A DNA stretch of 64,000 nt from Notospermus geniculatus (lineage: Eukaryota; Nemertea; Pilidiophora; Heteronemertea; Lineidae). This document shows positions 63,429 to 64,000 of the stretch, piece by piece. Position 1 is the stretch's first letter. Each line of letters begins with the position of its first letter. The DNA lies in assembly GCA_002633025.1 (NCBI GenBank), contig NMRB01001444.1, positions 41,482-105,481 on the forward strand, in the 5' to 3' direction. Below the pieces are notes generated by a model that ran no database searches, was not told where the DNA came from, and saw only the letters and a program-made list of their open reading frames with translations. Position numbers and translations under genes: made by a program.

Positions 63429-63740
63429 GACTTCTGTATTATATATTATACTAGCAAAGTACCCGTCAAATGACGGGTCCTGAAACGCGGGGTGGCTCCA
63501 GAATGCAGAGTTATCGGACGTAAAGCCCCCGAAACGCCAACACGAACGTCTGTCATTTTGTTGGGTAGGCCTACTCTTTTCATGGCAGCGAACAATGGGT
63601 TTGTCGGCGGGTTGGCGTTTCGGATGCTTGCCGTGATCTCTCTATTGTCAGTCCCGTTAACGCTGGTCCTCTACCCTTCCTTCGGTCAGGTGTTGTCCAG
63701 TTGTTACCAGTTACCGGCATGACCCCTGTCGTAGAATGTC

Positions 63741-63873
63741 ATGGCCCCCGATATGAGATGCCCCACAACAATAGATTCTGACGGAATAAGGGTCAGCCGC
63801 GCACTGACAAACAGAATTTCTGTTACCAGATGTCCCCTGAACAAAAGAAGCGGGCATCTGATATCGGGGGCAT
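63741..63873. repeat. Short foldback (GGCCCCCGATATGAGATGCC)
   Basis: ATGGCCCCCGATATGAGATG is inverted near 63853-63873 with two changes. The centre includes CAATAGATTCTGACGGAATA, similar to arms of the 3.2 kb foldback family. One undetermined base at 63892. Confidence 0.6.
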
Positions 63874-64000
63874 TAGGCCTACATTTTATTANGACATGCC
63901 CCTAAACCCAATCTTTGTTTTTGGCCCATACCTTCCGTATAGGCCTACGTAAGTCTAGGCCTATAGAACCGCCCCCACTCCGGCATAACTCCGCGACCAT

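Overview
The window is nuclear DNA from an animal, most likely a marine invertebrate. Reasons: spliced-looking gene fragments, rhodopsin-type GPCR and PAN-like domain exons, Ty3/gypsy, Harbinger and mariner remnants, very many hairpin transposons, and frequent TAGGCCTA words. I cannot place it to phylum; spiralian or ambulacrarian are both possible. There is no operon structure, CRISPR array or canonical rRNA gene.

Layout. 1-10.7 kb is almost entirely mobile DNA: foldback elements, several flanked by TTAA, a three-level nest at 7.85-8.97 kb, and a 376-bp element with a 9-bp target duplication. 11.0-12.0 kb holds a frameshifted GPCR gene. 13-14.4 kb carries Harbinger-type DNA. 15.0-19.2 kb is one decayed minus-strand Ty3/gypsy pol, split by at least four later insertions. 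20-35 kb is repeats with one PAN-like exon (21.6 kb), a deleted mariner (27 kb) and a long inverted repeat around two tRNA-like sequences (34.6-35.3 kb). A second broken GPCR lies at 35.7-36.1 kb and a second PAN-like exon at 37.4 kb. A palindromic, probably Penelope-like insertion with a 16-bp target duplication sits at 38.8-39.7 kb. 40.5-44.1 kb holds GCTCACC-ended, minisatellite-rich elements.

The most gene-like content is three long open exons at 44.5, 47.4 and 59.4 kb (the last on the minus strand). They are diverged paralogues of one another. Each is preceded by an AG splice acceptor in phase 0, exactly 19 codons before a shared F-x-P-P-[L/I] motif. I do not recognise the family; spaced beta-strand-like blocks suggest a repeat fold such as a propeller. 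This is the best candidate for something undescribed.

56.0-58.4 kb is a compound nest of hairpin elements, including a Harbinger N-terminus. At 60.4 kb an acidic coding exon is split by a Mutator-like element with a 9-bp target duplication; removing the element and one duplicate keeps the frame open.

Target duplications and empty sites inside the window let several small elements be bounded to the base. Functional statements about genes are inferences from motifs only.
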